Below, piece after piece: positions 23,657-33,121 of a stretch of DNA of 64,000 bases. Position 1 is the first letter of the stretch. Every line of letters begins with the position of its first letter. Location of the stretch: assembly GCF_000174415.1 (NCBI RefSeq), contig NZ_ACJM01000005.1, positions 1 through 64,000 of the forward strand. The letters are read 5' to 3'. This DNA is from Dethiobacter alkaliphilus AHT 1 (GTDB lineage: Bacteria; Bacillota; Dethiobacteria; Dethiobacterales; Dethiobacteraceae). A program made the translations under genes and the position numbers. The notes under the pieces are model-generated. The model did not search any database and had not been told where the DNA came from. It saw nothing but the letters and a program-made list of their open reading frames with translations.

Positions 23657-26506
23657 ATGCGCGGCCTCATAGCTAAAATTATTGGTGATCCCAATCAACG
23701 GGAACTGAAAAAATTAAATCCCATTGTGGAAAAAGTGAATAGTTTTGATGAGCAAATGCGGGCTTTGGCTGATGATGAGCTTCGCAATAAGACCACCGAG
23801 TTTAAACAGCGGCTGGATGAGAGGGTGGCGGGTCTGCGAGAGAAGGTTGAACAAGAGCGTTCACAGCTTTCTCCCAATGCGGATGCCACTGAACGCCGGG
23901 TGCTGGAAGAGGCGGAGAAAGAGCTGTATCAGGCGGAGCAGGACGTGCTGTGGGAGATTCTGCCTGAAGCCTATGCGGTGGTGCGGGAAGCGGGCAGCCG
24001 GGTTCTGGGCATGCGTCACTTTGATGTGCAGGTGCTGGGCGGTATTGTGCTGCACCAGGGCCGGATATCGGAGATGAAAACCGGTGAAGGTAAGACACTG
24101 GTGGCCACGCTCCCGGCGTATTTGAATGCCCTTACCGGACGCGGCGTTCATATTATTACGGTTAACGACTATCTGGCCAGCCGGGACAGGGAATGGATGG
24201 GGCCTCTGTATGAATTCCTGGGCCTTTCGGTGGGCTTGATTGTGCATGGTTTGGATCCGGTGCAGCGCAGGGAATCCTATGCGGCGGATATTACTTATGG
24301 GACCAACAATGAGTTCGGTTTTGATTATCTCCGGGATAACATGGTGTTGTACCGGGAGCAGCTGGTGCAAAGGCCGCTGCATTATACCATTGTGGACGAA
24401 GTGGACAGTATTCTGATTGATGAGGCCCGAACTCCGCTGATTATTTCCGGGCAGATGAAAGACGATAAACAGGAAGAGGATTATTCCCGGGTTGACAGCG
24501 CTGTGAGCCGTCTGAAAGAAGAAACTCACTTCACCGTGGATGAGAAGGCTCATTCTGTGGTGCTCACCGAAGAGGGGGAGGAAAAGGTTGAATCCCTTTT
24601 GGGTGAACGGGGCTTGTACGGTGAAGAGGATATAGTCTATGAAGAGGTGGAAGAAGAGCAGGCGCAGGGAAGCCAGGAGGCGGAGCGCCGTAATATAATC
24701 AAAAAGAAAGTGGAAAATGCCCTGAAGGCATATGGCCTGATGAAACGTGACCGCAATTATGTGGTTAAAGACGGGCAGATTATTATCGTGGATGAATTTA
24801 CCGGCCGGCTGATGTACGGCCGGCGCTACAGCGACGGCTTGCATCAGGCCATTGAAGCCAAGGAAAAGGTGAAAGTGGCCAAGGAAAGCATGACGCTGGC
24901 TTCCATTACTTTTCAGAATTACTTCCGCATGTACAGTAAACTGGCGGGGATGACCGGTACCGCCAGGACTGAGGAAGCGGAATTCCAGGCGATTTACGGC
25001 ATGGACGTGGTGGAGATACCCACCAACAAGCCCATGATCCGTCAGGATTTGCCGGATGCCATTTATAAAACGGAAAAGGGTAAATTCCGCTGGGTTGTGG
25101 AGGAGATTGTGGAGCGCCACAATACCGGTCAGCCCCTTTTGGTGGGGACCATCTCCATTGAAACTTCCGAAGATCTGAGCCGTATGCTGCAAAAGCGCGG
25201 TATTGCCCATGAAGTGCTAAACGCCAAACAGCATGACCGGGAAGCTAAAATTGTCGCTCAGGCCGGGCGGCTTGGTGCGGTGACCATTGCCACCAACATG
25301 GCGGGCCGTGGTACAGACATTGTGCTGGGCGGAAATCACGAGTCCCTGGCAGAAGATGAATTCCGCAGCGAGAAGGGCATGCATATTGAAGATTTAATGA
25401 CCAGCGATGAAGTTGATGAGGCGGCAAAAGAAGCGGCCCGTAAACGGTTTGGTGAACTGCTTGAAAAATATGAGCGGGAAACCAAGGCGGAGCGGGAAAA
25501 AGTTGTGGCTGCCGGCGGACTGCATATTATTGGTACGGAGCGCCATGAATCGCGGCGGATTGATAACCAGCTGCGAGGACGTTCCGGACGTCAGGGTGAC
25601 GCCGGTTCCAGTCAGTTTTATATCTCCCTAGAAGATGACCTGATGCGCCTCTTCGGTGGCGATAATATCTTTGGTGTAATGGAGAAGCTGGGGCTGGATG
25701 AGGATACCCAGATTGACCATCCATTGATTACCCGGGCCATCGAAACGGCGCAGAAGAAAGTGGAAGCGCGTAACTTTGATATCCGCAAGCACATTCTGGA
25801 ATACGACGATGTGATAAATGAGCAGCGGGAAGTAATTTACAGCCAGCGCCGCCGTGTTCTGGAAGGAGAGAACCTGCGGGATACGGTGATGGAGTGGGTT
25901 CCGGAGCTAATTGATGATGCCATCGCTCATTATGCCAGCGAGCAGGTTTACGAAGATGAATGGGATCTGGCCGGCCTATTGGAGTGGGCCGAGGCAGTCT
26001 TTCTGCCGCCCAGGCACTTTGCGGTCAGTGATCTGCAGGAGAAAAACCGTGATGAGATACGCGAGATGCTTTTGCAGGCAGCCTTTGATTTCTATAGTGA
26101 ACGGGAAGAAAAAATAGGTGCGGAACTCATGCGTGAAGCGGAGCGTGTGGTTATTCTGCGGGCGGTGGACACCAAATGGATGAATCATATTGATGCCATG
26201 GATGACCTGCGTCATGGCGTGGGCCTGCGGGCTTACGGACAGCGTAATCCGCTGGTTGAATACAAATACGAAGCTTATGAAATGTTCAATGAAATGATCC
26301 GCTCCCTGAAAGAAGAAGCAGTGGGCAGGTTATACCGTGTTGAGGTGAAGGCGCCGCCGAAGCGTCAGGCTGTGGCGGTTACCAATGAAACTCCGCCCAG
26401 TGATGGTACGGCGGTGCATGGCCCGGCAAAGTCTGATAAAGTGGGCCGCAATGCACCATGCCCCTGTGGTAGCGGTAAAAAGCATAAAAAATGTTGTGGG
26501 AAGTAG
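23657..26506 (+). CDS. secA: Protein translocase ATPase SecA
   Basis: 949-residue SecA, the motor that drives preproteins through SecYEG. Walker A lies in MKTGEGKT (M140-T147), the DEAD-type motif in [15 protein letters not shown], and later helicase motifs include [12 protein letters not shown] and [16 protein letters not shown]. The C-terminus carries the zinc-binding SEC-C tail [13 protein letters not shown]. At 949 residues it is longer than the Bacillus subtilis protein (841). Part of the difference is an acidic insertion of about 60 residues between VLGGN and [15 protein letters not shown]. The ATG at 23657 follows GGAGGG. prfB follows after eight bases, a classic secA-prfB pair. Confidence 0.97.
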   Translation: MRGLIAKIIGDPNQRELKKLNPIVEKVNSFDEQMRALADDELRNKTTEFKQRLDERVAGLREKVEQERSQLSPNADATERRVLEEAEKELYQAEQDVLWEILPEAYAVVREAGSRVLGMRHFDVQVLGGIVLHQGRISEMKTGEGKTLVATLPAYLNALTGRGVHIITVNDYLASRDREWMGPLYEFLGLSVGLIVHGLDPVQRRESYAADITYGTNNEFGFDYLRDNMVLYREQLVQRPLHYTIVDEVDSILIDEARTPLIISGQMKDDKQEEDYSRVDSAVSRLKEETHFTVDEKAHSVVLTEEGEEKVESLLGERGLYGEEDIVYEEVEEEQAQGSQEAERRNIIKKKVENALKAYGLMKRDRNYVVKDGQIIIVDEFTGRLMYGRRYSDGLHQAIEAKEKVKVAKESMTLASITFQNYFRMYSKLAGMTGTARTEEAEFQAIYGMDVVEIPTNKPMIRQDLPDAIYKTEKGKFRWVVEEIVERHNTGQPLLVGTISIETSEDLSRMLQKRGIAHEVLNAKQHDREAKIVAQAGRLGAVTIATNMAGRGTDIVLGGNHESLAEDEFRSEKGMHIEDLMTSDEVDEAAKEAARKRFGELLEKYERETKAEREKVVAAGGLHIIGTERHESRRIDNQLRGRSGRQGDAGSSQFYISLEDDLMRLFGGDNIFGVMEKLGLDEDTQIDHPLITRAIETAQKKVEARNFDIRKHILEYDDVINEQREVIYSQRRRVLEGENLRDTVMEWVPELIDDAIAHYASEQVYEDEWDLAGLLEWAEAVFLPPRHFAVSDLQEKNRDEIREMLLQAAFDFYSEREEKIGAELMREAERVVILRAVDTKWMNHIDAMDDLRHGVGLRAYGQRNPLVEYKYEAYEMFNEMIRSLKEEAVGRLYRVEVKAPPKRQAVAVTNETPPSDGTAVHGPAKSDKVGRNAPCPCGSGKKHKKCCGK

Positions 26507-26514
26507 GTGTCAGA

Positions 26515-27625
26515 ATGTCTTCCGAACTAAAGGAGATGTATCAGCAGTTTCGCGAGCGTCTGAACGAAATGAGGGGGTCTCTTTGACGCTGCCAACAAAC
26601 AGCAGGAAATAGAAAAACTGACAAAAGAATCGTCTCAGCCTGAATTCTGGAACAACTCGGAGCAGGCGCAAAAGACTATTCAGAAGTTAAAAGCACTGCG
26701 CGACGATGTGGAGCCTCTGGAAAATGTCCGCCGTAAGTTGGATGATCTGGAGGTAACCATGACCCTGGCAGAGGATGAAGGGGATAAGGAACTGTGGGTG
26801 GATGCGGAGCAGGTGGCAGCAGAACTGGCTGCCGAAATGGACAAGCTGGAATTGGCTGTACTGTTTCGTGGCCGGTATGATGCCAACAACGCCATCATTG
26901 CCATTCATCCCGGAGCCGGCGGGACCGAGTCGCAGGACTGGGCCAACATGCTGCTTAGGATGTATACCCGCTGGGCGGAACGGAGAAATTATCAGGTAGA
27001 GGTTCTTGATTTGTTGCCCGGTGATGAAGCGGGGATTAAGAGTGCCACGCTCCTGATTAAAGGCCGTAATGCTTATGGTTTTCTGAAGGCGGAACGCGGT
27101 GTTCACCGGTTGGTCCGTATTTCTCCCTTTGATGCCGCCAGTCGGCGCCACACATCTTTTGCGTCCCTTGACGTGCTGCCCGAGGTGGAAGAAGGGGACA
27201 GTGGAATTGAGATTTCTCCCGATGATCTAAAAATTGATACCTACCGGGCCAGCGGGGCCGGGGGGCAGCATGTTAATACCACCGATTCTGCAGTGCGGAT
27301 TACCCACATTCCCACCGGGACTGTGGTACAGTGTCAGAATGAGCGTTCCCAACATTCTAACCGCGACAGGGCCATGAAGATTCTCAAGGCCCGCCTGGCG
27401 GACCTCTATCAGCGGCAGCAGGCAGAAGAGCTGAGTAACCTGCGCGGTGAGCAGAAGGAAATTGCCTGGGGGAGCCAGATTCGCTCCTATGTATTCCAGC
27501 CGTACACCATGGTTAAGGACCATCGGACCGGGGTGGAAGTGGGGAACATTAACGCCGTAATGGACGGAGATCTTGATGAACTGATAGAATCCTACCTGCG
27601 TCAGACTGCCGGCGAGAACGGTTAG
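26515..27625 (+). CDS. prfB: Peptide chain release factor 2 with programmed frameshift
   Basis: RF2 is encoded in two frames joined by a +1 shift. The first frame starts ATG 26515 and reaches an in-frame TGA at 26584-26586 in CTT TGA C. It is preceded by the internal Shine-Dalgarno-like AGGGGG (26572-26577), the canonical autoregulatory signal. Reading resumes with GAC at 26585. The product has 369 residues, the normal RF2 size. The tripeptide S-P-F (in RISPFDAASRRHTS) specifies UGA recognition, and GGQ at 249-251 is the catalytic motif. When RF2 is scarce, pausing at TGA favours the shift and more RF2 is made. It is not a pseudogene. Confidence 0.97.
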
Positions 27626-27641
27626 ACTGGAGGGTGTGCGT

Positions 27642-28487
27642 GTGTCCAGGTTTCAGATTATAAGGGAATATACCGGTGTTTTACTTGGTACCGCAGTGGT
27701 GGCCGCTGCATTTCAGATGTTTCTTATTCCCAATCAGATTGCGGCCGGCGGCATTAGCGGCCTGGGTGTAATCCTTTTTCATCTGCTGGGTTTACCGATG
27801 GGTATAACAATTTTTTTGTTAAACCTGCCGTTATTTCTGTTATCAGCAAAACTTTTTGGTTGGAAATTTATTGTCCGCGGCTTGTTTGGCGCGGTTTCTC
27901 TTTCTTTAATGGTGGAATTATTGGTTTTTTTGCCGCGGGTTACCGAGGACTTGCTGCTGGCTTCTTTGTACGGCGGCATTCTGATGGGTGTAGGTATTGC
28001 CCTGGTTTTTGGAGCAAGGGGTTCCACCGGCGGTACGGTGTTGGCTGCTCAGGTGCTGAACAAACTGTTTGGCTTCACCATGGGGCAAAGCCTGCTCAGT
28101 GTGGATTTTTTGGTGGTGACTCTGGCCGGTATTGTCTTTAACCTGGAGTTGGCCATGTATGCGCTGATTTCACTTTTTGTCACCAGCCGGGTGATTGACC
28201 TGGTGCAGGAAGGTATCAGCAACAGCAAGGCGACCCTGATTATTTCCAGTCATACCGAGGCTATAACGGAGCGTATCCTGCGTGACCTGGACCGTGGCGC
28301 CACCATACTCACCGGTAAGGGCGCTTATACCAAAGAAGACCGGGACATGGTACTTACCGTGGTTTCCCAGTCGGAAGTGCCCCGGCTAAAAAACATTGTC
28401 CACGAAGTGGACGAACGAGCCTTTGTTATCGTTGGCAACGCCCAGGACGTTCTAGGCGAAGGATTCAGACCCGGCCCCGAAAGCTAA
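27642..28487 (+). CDS. YitT family membrane protein
   Basis: 281-residue protein with five to six N-terminal membrane helices (YitT_membrane, about residues 10-190) and a C-terminal cytoplasmic DUF2179 domain containing RDLDRGATILTGKGAYT and HEVDERAFVIVGNAQDVLGEGF. The role of the family is unknown. Glycine-rich NQIAAGGISGLG and GARGSTGGTVLAAQ are conserved signatures. The GTG at 27642 is seven bases from GGAGGG; a GTG at 27636 is too close. It is 16 bases after prfB, probably in the same transcript. Confidence 0.9.
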   Translation: MSRFQIIREYTGVLLGTAVVAAAFQMFLIPNQIAAGGISGLGVILFHLLGLPMGITIFLLNLPLFLLSAKLFGWKFIVRGLFGAVSLSLMVELLVFLPRVTEDLLLASLYGGILMGVGIALVFGARGSTGGTVLAAQVLNKLFGFTMGQSLLSVDFLVVTLAGIVFNLELAMYALISLFVTSRVIDLVQEGISNSKATLIISSHTEAITERILRDLDRGATILTGKGAYTKEDRDMVLTVVSQSEVPRLKNIVHEVDERAFVIVGNAQDVLGEGFRPGPES

Positions 28488-28490
28488 TCT

Positions 28491-28536
28491 GAGACAAAGG
28501 GGACCCTCTGCGAGGACAGGCAGGTGATTTTGTCTC
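28491..28536 (-). repeat. ACCTG-core palindrome, variant (a)
   Basis: GAGACAAA and TTTGTCTC are 8-bp inverted arms. Read on the minus strand the element starts GAGACAAAATCACCTG, exactly like the palindrome at 38093, but has an additional 17 or so bases in the loop. Confidence 0.55.
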
Positions 28537-28541
28537 ATTAT

Positions 28542-28577
28542 AAAGAGCAGTCTGGAAATATGCCAGACTGCTCTTTT
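28542..28577 (+). terminator. Terminator after the secA-prfB-yitT run
   Basis: AAAGAGCAGTCTGG pairs with CCAGACTGCTCTTT around a six-base loop, ending in T. Stem of about 14 bp. Confidence 0.85.
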
Positions 28578-28635
28578 AGAAGACACAAGGGGTTAGCTTT
28601 TTAGTTAAGCAAAGGAACTGATTCTCCCAGTAAGC

Positions 28636-28666
28636 ATGGGACAGTTGACCTGTCCCCGTGTCCCAT
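28636..28666. repeat. ACCTGTCCC palindrome (b)
   Basis: Arms ATGGGACA and TGTCCCAT enclose a loop that contains GACCTGTCCCC. One of five small palindromes in the window with the same ACCTG-type loop and different arms. Confidence 0.6.
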
Positions 28667-28675
28667 TTTGACAGC

Positions 28676-28713
28676 AAAAAGCGCAATCTGCTGCATGCAG
28701 ACTGCGCTTTTTT
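28676..28713. terminator. Bidirectional terminator before korB 3' end
   Basis: AAAAAGCGCA..TCTGC pairs with GCAGA..TGCGCTTTTTT around TGCAT. T runs occur on both strands. It is the likely end of the minus-strand oxidoreductase operon. Confidence 0.8.
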
Positions 28714-28724
28714 GAGAATGAATT

Positions 28725-28754
28725 GTGGACAAATAAACCTGTCCCTCTGTCCAC
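28725..28754. repeat. ACCTGTCCC palindrome (c)
   Basis: Arms GTGGACA and TGTCCAC enclose aataaACCTGTCCCTC. Nearly identical to the palindrome at 38058. Confidence 0.65.
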
Positions 28755-28763
28755 GCTTTTCCG

Positions 28764-29612
28764 TTAGAGGAATTCGTCCTGGAGGGAGGAGAGGTCGGCG
28801 GGGTTAAAGGGGCGGGTGGCCAGGGGTTCGCCCCGGAGAGTGGGGAAGTGAGATTCAAAGGTTTCGTGAGGGACGTTGTAGAAGATGCCCAGTGGTATTT
28901 CGTCGCCCCACTGTCGGGCCAGCTCCATGGCTGCCTGCCAGTTTTGTGGGTCATGGTTTTCCGGGTGGTAAACCCGTTCTTTGTACCAGCCGTATGTGTT
29001 TAGTTTGTTGAAAGAGACGCAGGGCTGCAGGATGTCGATTAGCGCGTATCCGGGGAACTGGATGGCCTGCTTCATGGTTTCTTTTAAGTGGTCCTTTTCT
29101 CCGGAAAAACAACGGGCCATAAAGCCGGCTCCCATCACCAGGGCGGTGGAAAGGGGGTTAAAGGGAGGCAGGATATTACCGGCGGTCTGGACCTTGGTTT
29201 TCATGCCGGTCTCGCTGGTGGGACTGGCCTGCCCTTTGGTGAGGCCGTAGATCTGGTTATTGTGGACGAAATGGGCAATGTCCGGGTTGCGCCGGATATT
29301 ATGGATAAAGTGGTTGCCTCCTTCTCCGTAGGTGTCGCCGTCACCGGATTCTACGATAACTTTCAGGGATGTGTTGGCTACCCGGGCGCCGATGGCCGGG
29401 GGCAGTGCGCGGCCGTGCAGGCCGTTAAAGCCGTTGACCTTGATATAATGGGGCATTTTTGCCGCCTGGCCGATGCCGGAGCACAAAAGGACCTGATGAT
29501 GGGGCAGTTCTAATTCTGCCAGCGCCGCCGCCAGTGCTTCCCGAATGGCAAAGTTGCCGCAGCCGGGACACCAGGCGGTTTCGTTAATAAGATAATCTTT
29601 GGCATTACACAT
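28764..29612 (-). CDS. 2-oxoacid:ferredoxin oxidoreductase, beta subunit
   Basis: 282-residue thiamine-diphosphate-binding subunit of the KorB/PorB type. An N-terminal WCPGCGN motif and the TPP/Mg motif in ESGDGDTYGEGGNHFIHN are present, with HNNQIYGLTKGQASPTS further on. With the alpha subunit it oxidises a 2-oxoacid plus CoA to an acyl-CoA, reducing ferredoxin. 2-Oxoglutarate is the most likely substrate by resemblance to KorAB, but this cannot be fixed from sequence alone. The ATG at 29612 is preceded by GGGAGGTG on the minus strand. It overlaps the alpha gene by eight bases, implying coupled translation. Confidence 0.9.
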   Translation of the reverse strand: MCNAKDYLINETAWCPGCGNFAIREALAAALAELELPHHQVLLCSGIGQAAKMPHYIKVNGFNGLHGRALPPAIGARVANTSLKVIVESGDGDTYGEGGNHFIHNIRRNPDIAHFVHNNQIYGLTKGQASPTSETGMKTKVQTAGNILPPFNPLSTALVMGAGFMARCFSGEKDHLKETMKQAIQFPGYALIDILQPCVSFNKLNTYGWYKERVYHPENHDPQNWQAAMELARQWGDEIPLGIFYNVPHETFESHFPTLRGEPLATRPFNPADLSSLQDEFL

Positions 29613-31293
29613 CTTTTTGCACCTCCCTGACAATTTCGGAGGCCATAAAGGGCCTGCCGTTAAATTTGAGGATTTCCCGGTCTACTTTCAGGCCGGTTTC
29701 GCGACGCAGGAGGGCTGCAAACTGGCCGGTGGCATTGTTTTCCACACAAATTCTCTGTTTAAAGCGGGGAAAGAGTGACTTGATCTGGGCGCAGCGCAGC
29801 GGCCAAAGGTCGGCAAAATGCAGGTGTGTGACCTGTTGTCCTGTCTTGCTGAGCAGCTGTCGGGCTTCCTGCAGGGCACCGTATGTGGAGCCCCAGCCAA
29901 TTAGCAGTATGTCGCCACTTTTCTCCCCTGTTATTTTGGGTTCATCCATCTCAGCGGCCAGCAGGGCCGTTTTTTTCATTCTTTTCCTCACCATTCTGGT
30001 GCGTGTTTCGGCGTCTTCGATAATGTTACCGTTTTCGTCGTGCTCGTCACTGTCGGCCAATACCGTTTCTCCGGCAAACTGGCCTGGCAGTGCCCGGGGG
30101 GAGATGCCGTTTTCTGTGATGCGGTAGCGCTGATAGGGTTTTTTCAGGTTATCTTCGCTCACCAGATGCCTTCTGTAGCATAGCTTGGAGAAATCAAAGG
30201 GTGGGATGGAGCGGGCGGTGTCACCGAAATCCTGGTCTGAGAGGAAGATGACCGGTGTTTGGTATTTCTCCGCCAGGTCAAAAGCTTTATTTAGCCGGTA
30301 GAAGGCATCTTCGGCATGGGTGGCGCTAAGAATGGCGCGCGGGAATTCACCGTGTCCCCCGTGGAGGGCAAATTCCAAATCACCCTGCTCGGTGCGGGTG
30401 GGCAGGCCGGTGGCCGGTCCGGGGCGCATGGCCAACGCAATTACCAAAGGTGTTTCCGTCATGCCGGCCAGGGAGAGTCCTTCCACCATCAAAGCAAACC
30501 CGCCGCCTGAGGTGCAGGTCATGGCCCGGGCCCCGGTAAAAGAAGCTCCCAGGGCCATGTTGATGGCGGCAATTTCATCTTCGGCCTGCTCAACCACCAC
30601 GTCATGGGAGTCCTGTTTGCCGGCCAGATAGGTCATGATGCCGGTGGACGGAGTCATGGGATAAGCGGAAAGGAAGCGGCAGCCGCTGGCTAGCGCCGCC
30701 ATTCCCAGTGTTGAGTTGCCGTCCAGGAAAAGTTGCTTGCCTCTCTCCTGTTTATCCGGCAGGGTCAAGCAGGTCTCACATTGTTTGCCCGCCTCCTGGT
30801 GGCCCGCTTTCAGGGCCAGGATGTTCTTCCCCGCCAGTTCTTTGCCAAAGGTTTCAGTTAATAGCTCTTCCGTTTCTGTTGTTTGCAGTCCCAGCAGTGC
30901 CAGGGTCGCTCCTACGGCAACGGTGTTGGCCATAATCTTATTGCCTGCATCTTTAGCCAGTTTCTCCAACTGCACCGCCACTTGGTTGTCATTCTTGTTT
31001 TCAGGGGTAAATTCTTCCGGGTCAAAAATAATCCGTCCATTGTCGGCCAGGTCTGCACTGTGGATCTGGTAGGCCTCTTCATTTAAGGCCACCAGGAGGT
31101 TAATTGGGCCGTCGGCCGTCCAGGGCGTTTTTCTGCCGATGCGCAGGCGCGTGAAATTGTGTCCGCCGCGCACTCTTGACATATAGTCCTTGGCGCTCAG
31201 TACGCCATATCCTGTCCGTACCAGCGCTTTGCCCAGCAGCTGGGCAATGGTCTCCATGCCCTGGCCTGCGGCACCGCCAATCAGGATGTTCAT
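29605..31293 (-). CDS. 2-oxoacid:ferredoxin oxidoreductase, fused gamma-alpha subunit
   Basis: 562-residue protein joining a gamma domain with an alpha pyrimidine-binding domain. The gamma domain is at about residues 1-190 (GGAAGQGMETIAQLLG, SRVRGGHNFTRLRIG). The alpha part includes DGNSTLGMAALASGCRFLSAYPMTPST, QAEDEIAAINMALGAS and TSGGGFALMVEGLSLAG. This is the layout of KorA/VorB-like two-subunit enzymes, which draw on a separate ferredoxin. AAAGGAGGAACAG precedes the ATG on the minus strand. It is the first gene of the two-gene operon. Confidence 0.9.
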   Translation of the reverse strand: MNILIGGAAGQGMETIAQLLGKALVRTGYGVLSAKDYMSRVRGGHNFTRLRIGRKTPWTADGPINLLVALNEEAYQIHSADLADNGRIIFDPEEFTPENKNDNQVAVQLEKLAKDAGNKIMANTVAVGATLALLGLQTTETEELLTETFGKELAGKNILALKAGHQEAGKQCETCLTLPDKQERGKQLFLDGNSTLGMAALASGCRFLSAYPMTPSTGIMTYLAGKQDSHDVVVEQAEDEIAAINMALGASFTGARAMTCTSGGGFALMVEGLSLAGMTETPLVIALAMRPGPATGLPTRTEQGDLEFALHGGHGEFPRAILSATHAEDAFYRLNKAFDLAEKYQTPVIFLSDQDFGDTARSIPPFDFSKLCYRRHLVSEDNLKKPYQRYRITENGISPRALPGQFAGETVLADSDEHDENGNIIEDAETRTRMVRKRMKKTALLAAEMDEPKITGEKSGDILLIGWGSTYGALQEARQLLSKTGQQVTHLHFADLWPLRCAQIKSLFPRFKQRICVENNATGQFAALLRRETGLKVDREILKFNGRPFMASEIVREVQKDV

Positions 31294-31543
31294 ATCTGTT
31301 CCTCCTTTGTTTTTCTATCTTACTGTATTTTCTTCTGTCCGGCAGGCAAAAACTCCTTTGTGGAAAGGGAAGTCAGATACGCCAACACTTGAGGGGATTT
31401 TACAAAAAATATACAAAAAAAGTGGCGCAGGTAAAAGGTTTTTCTAGATTGCTGTCGAAATTATGTTAAGTGTTTATTAGGAAGTTTAAGATTTTGTTAA
31501 GCTAAACCCAATGTTAAAGCAGGAATGGAGTGACCAGGACAAA

Positions 31544-32233
31544 ATGATTGAAGTTCAACGCGTTTCCATGGCCTACCCAAACGGCGTGTCAGCGTTGAAA
31601 AACATAAACGTCTGTATTGAGCGTGGAGAGTTTGTTTTTGTAGTGGGGGAAAGCGGCGCAGGGAAATCAACGCTAATCCGCTTAATGTGCCGTGAGTTTT
31701 TGCCCACTTCAGGCAGTATCAGAGTACAGGGCCGGGACATCACCCGGCTAAAACGCAGGGAAGTACCGCTGTTTCGGCGCAATGTAGGTGTGGTCTTTCA
31801 GGATTTCAGACTGTTGAACAATCGCAGTGTATATGACAATGTGGCCTTTGCCATGCAGGTTATCGGTGCTCCTGGCCGTGAAGTCCGGCGTCGTGTGCCC
31901 GAGGCCCTGGAGGTAGTGGGCATATCCCACAAGGCAAAAATGAAGCCGCAGGAGCTTTCCGGCGGTGAACAGCAGCGTGTTTGCCTGGCGCGGGCTATTG
32001 TGAATCAGCCCACATTGATTATTGCCGATGAACCCACCGGAAACTTGGATCCCAAGACATCCACCGGCATTATGGATGCATTAAAAAATATTAATATTCG
32101 TGGCACCACCATTGTTATGGCTACCCATGACAAGGATATTGTGGATACCATGAGGCAGAGGGTTCTTGTGCTAAGCAATGGCAACATTGTGCGGGACGAA
32201 AAGAGAGGAGTATACTGCCAGCATGCTAATTAG
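31544..32233 (+). CDS. ftsE: Cell division ATP-binding protein FtsE
   Basis: 229-residue ABC ATPase. Walker A is GESGAGKST, the ABC signature LSGGEQQR, and Walker B LIIADEPTGNLDP. With FtsX it forms a membrane complex that activates peptidoglycan hydrolases during division or elongation. The ATG at 31544 gives the usual FtsE length and has AGGA upstream; an in-frame ATG at 31511 would add 11 residues. The end overlaps ftsX by 11 bases. The ftsE-ftsX-EnvC-like order is as expected for this module. Confidence 0.95.
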   Translation: MIEVQRVSMAYPNGVSALKNINVCIERGEFVFVVGESGAGKSTLIRLMCREFLPTSGSIRVQGRDITRLKRREVPLFRRNVGVVFQDFRLLNNRSVYDNVAFAMQVIGAPGREVRRRVPEALEVVGISHKAKMKPQELSGGEQQRVCLARAIVNQPTLIIADEPTGNLDPKTSTGIMDALKNINIRGTTIVMATHDKDIVDTMRQRVLVLSNGNIVRDEKRGVYCQHAN

Positions 32234-33104
32234 AAACTTTATATATTACATCAAAGAAGCGTTCAGCAGCATTTTTCGCAACGGCTGGATGAGCTTTGCC
32301 TCAGTGGGCGTTGTGACGGTAACCCTGTTTATTTTGGGCAGTTTTCTGCTGTTGAATATTAACGTGGAGCATTTGGCGGAAGATATCAAGGATCAGGTGG
32401 AGATTATCGCTTATGTGGATGAGGAATTATCCACCCGTCAAGTGGATTCGCTGCGGGTTCAGGTAATTCAGCTTGAACAGGTGGAGGAAGTCCGCTTCGT
32501 GGGCAAAGACGAAGCGCTGTACCGCCTGCGGGACCAACTGGGCGATCTGGTGGAAGGGTATGAGGATGACCGAAATCCGCTCCGTGATTCTTTTGAAGTC
32601 CGCACCATTATTCCGGAAGATATTCCGGCGGTGGCGGCACAGTTGGAGAGAATGCAGGGTATTGCCCGGGTGGACTACGGCACGGAAGTGGTGGAGCGGC
32701 TCTTTATGTTTACCGGTACCATCAGGTGGGTGGGGATGGCCTTTATGACCGGGTTGGCGCTGACGGCCATGTTCCTGATTGCCAACACCATCAAACTCAC
32801 CGTAAATGCCCGCTCCAAGGAAATCATGATTATGAAGTATGTGGGGGCCACGGAATGGTTTGTGCGCTGGCCCTTCCTGATAGAAGGGGTATTATTGGGG
32901 TTTTTGGGTGCCTTGATGCCCACGCTGGTGCTGGTGTTTGTGTACGGCGAAGTGGTGGCGTGGACAAGCCTCAATCTGTATTTTTTACCGTTGGTAGCTC
33001 CGGAAGTTATTATCAGTGAACTGGCGAAACTGTTGCTCCTGTTGGGGACCGCCATCGGCGGAATGGGCAGCCTGGTTTCTATGCGCAGGTTCCTGAAAGT
33101 TTAA
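32223..33104 (+). CDS. ftsX: Cell division protein FtsX
   Basis: 293-residue membrane protein with four helices: one near residues 20-45 (FASVGVVTVTLFILGSFLLL), a large extracellular domain (about 46-165), then three helices toward the C-terminus. FtsX couples FtsE ATP hydrolysis to hydrolase activation outside the cell. The ATG at 32223 has GAGGAG upstream within ftsE. The next gene, an EnvC-like protein, is the likely extracellular target and starts 17 bases downstream. Confidence 0.94.
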   Translation: MLIRNFIYYIKEAFSSIFRNGWMSFASVGVVTVTLFILGSFLLLNINVEHLAEDIKDQVEIIAYVDEELSTRQVDSLRVQVIQLEQVEEVRFVGKDEALYRLRDQLGDLVEGYEDDRNPLRDSFEVRTIIPEDIPAVAAQLERMQGIARVDYGTEVVERLFMFTGTIRWVGMAFMTGLALTAMFLIANTIKLTVNARSKEIMIMKYVGATEWFVRWPFLIEGVLLGFLGALMPTLVLVFVYGEVVAWTSLNLYFLPLVAPEVIISELAKLLLLLGTAIGGMGSLVSMRRFLKV

Positions 33105-33121
33105 GTGCGGGAGGGATGGAA

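Noticed and set aside
23861-25210. A 449-codon open frame on the minus strand inside secA
   Set aside because: Its product is low-complexity, rich in His, Gln and Phe, with no motif or ribosome binding site, and it mirrors strongly conserved secA codons.
31451-31466. A Spo0A-box-like TGTCGAA upstream of ftsE, and another near 45748
   Set aside because: A single 7-base match is expected by chance in a window of this size, and no second box or suitable promoter accompanies either.
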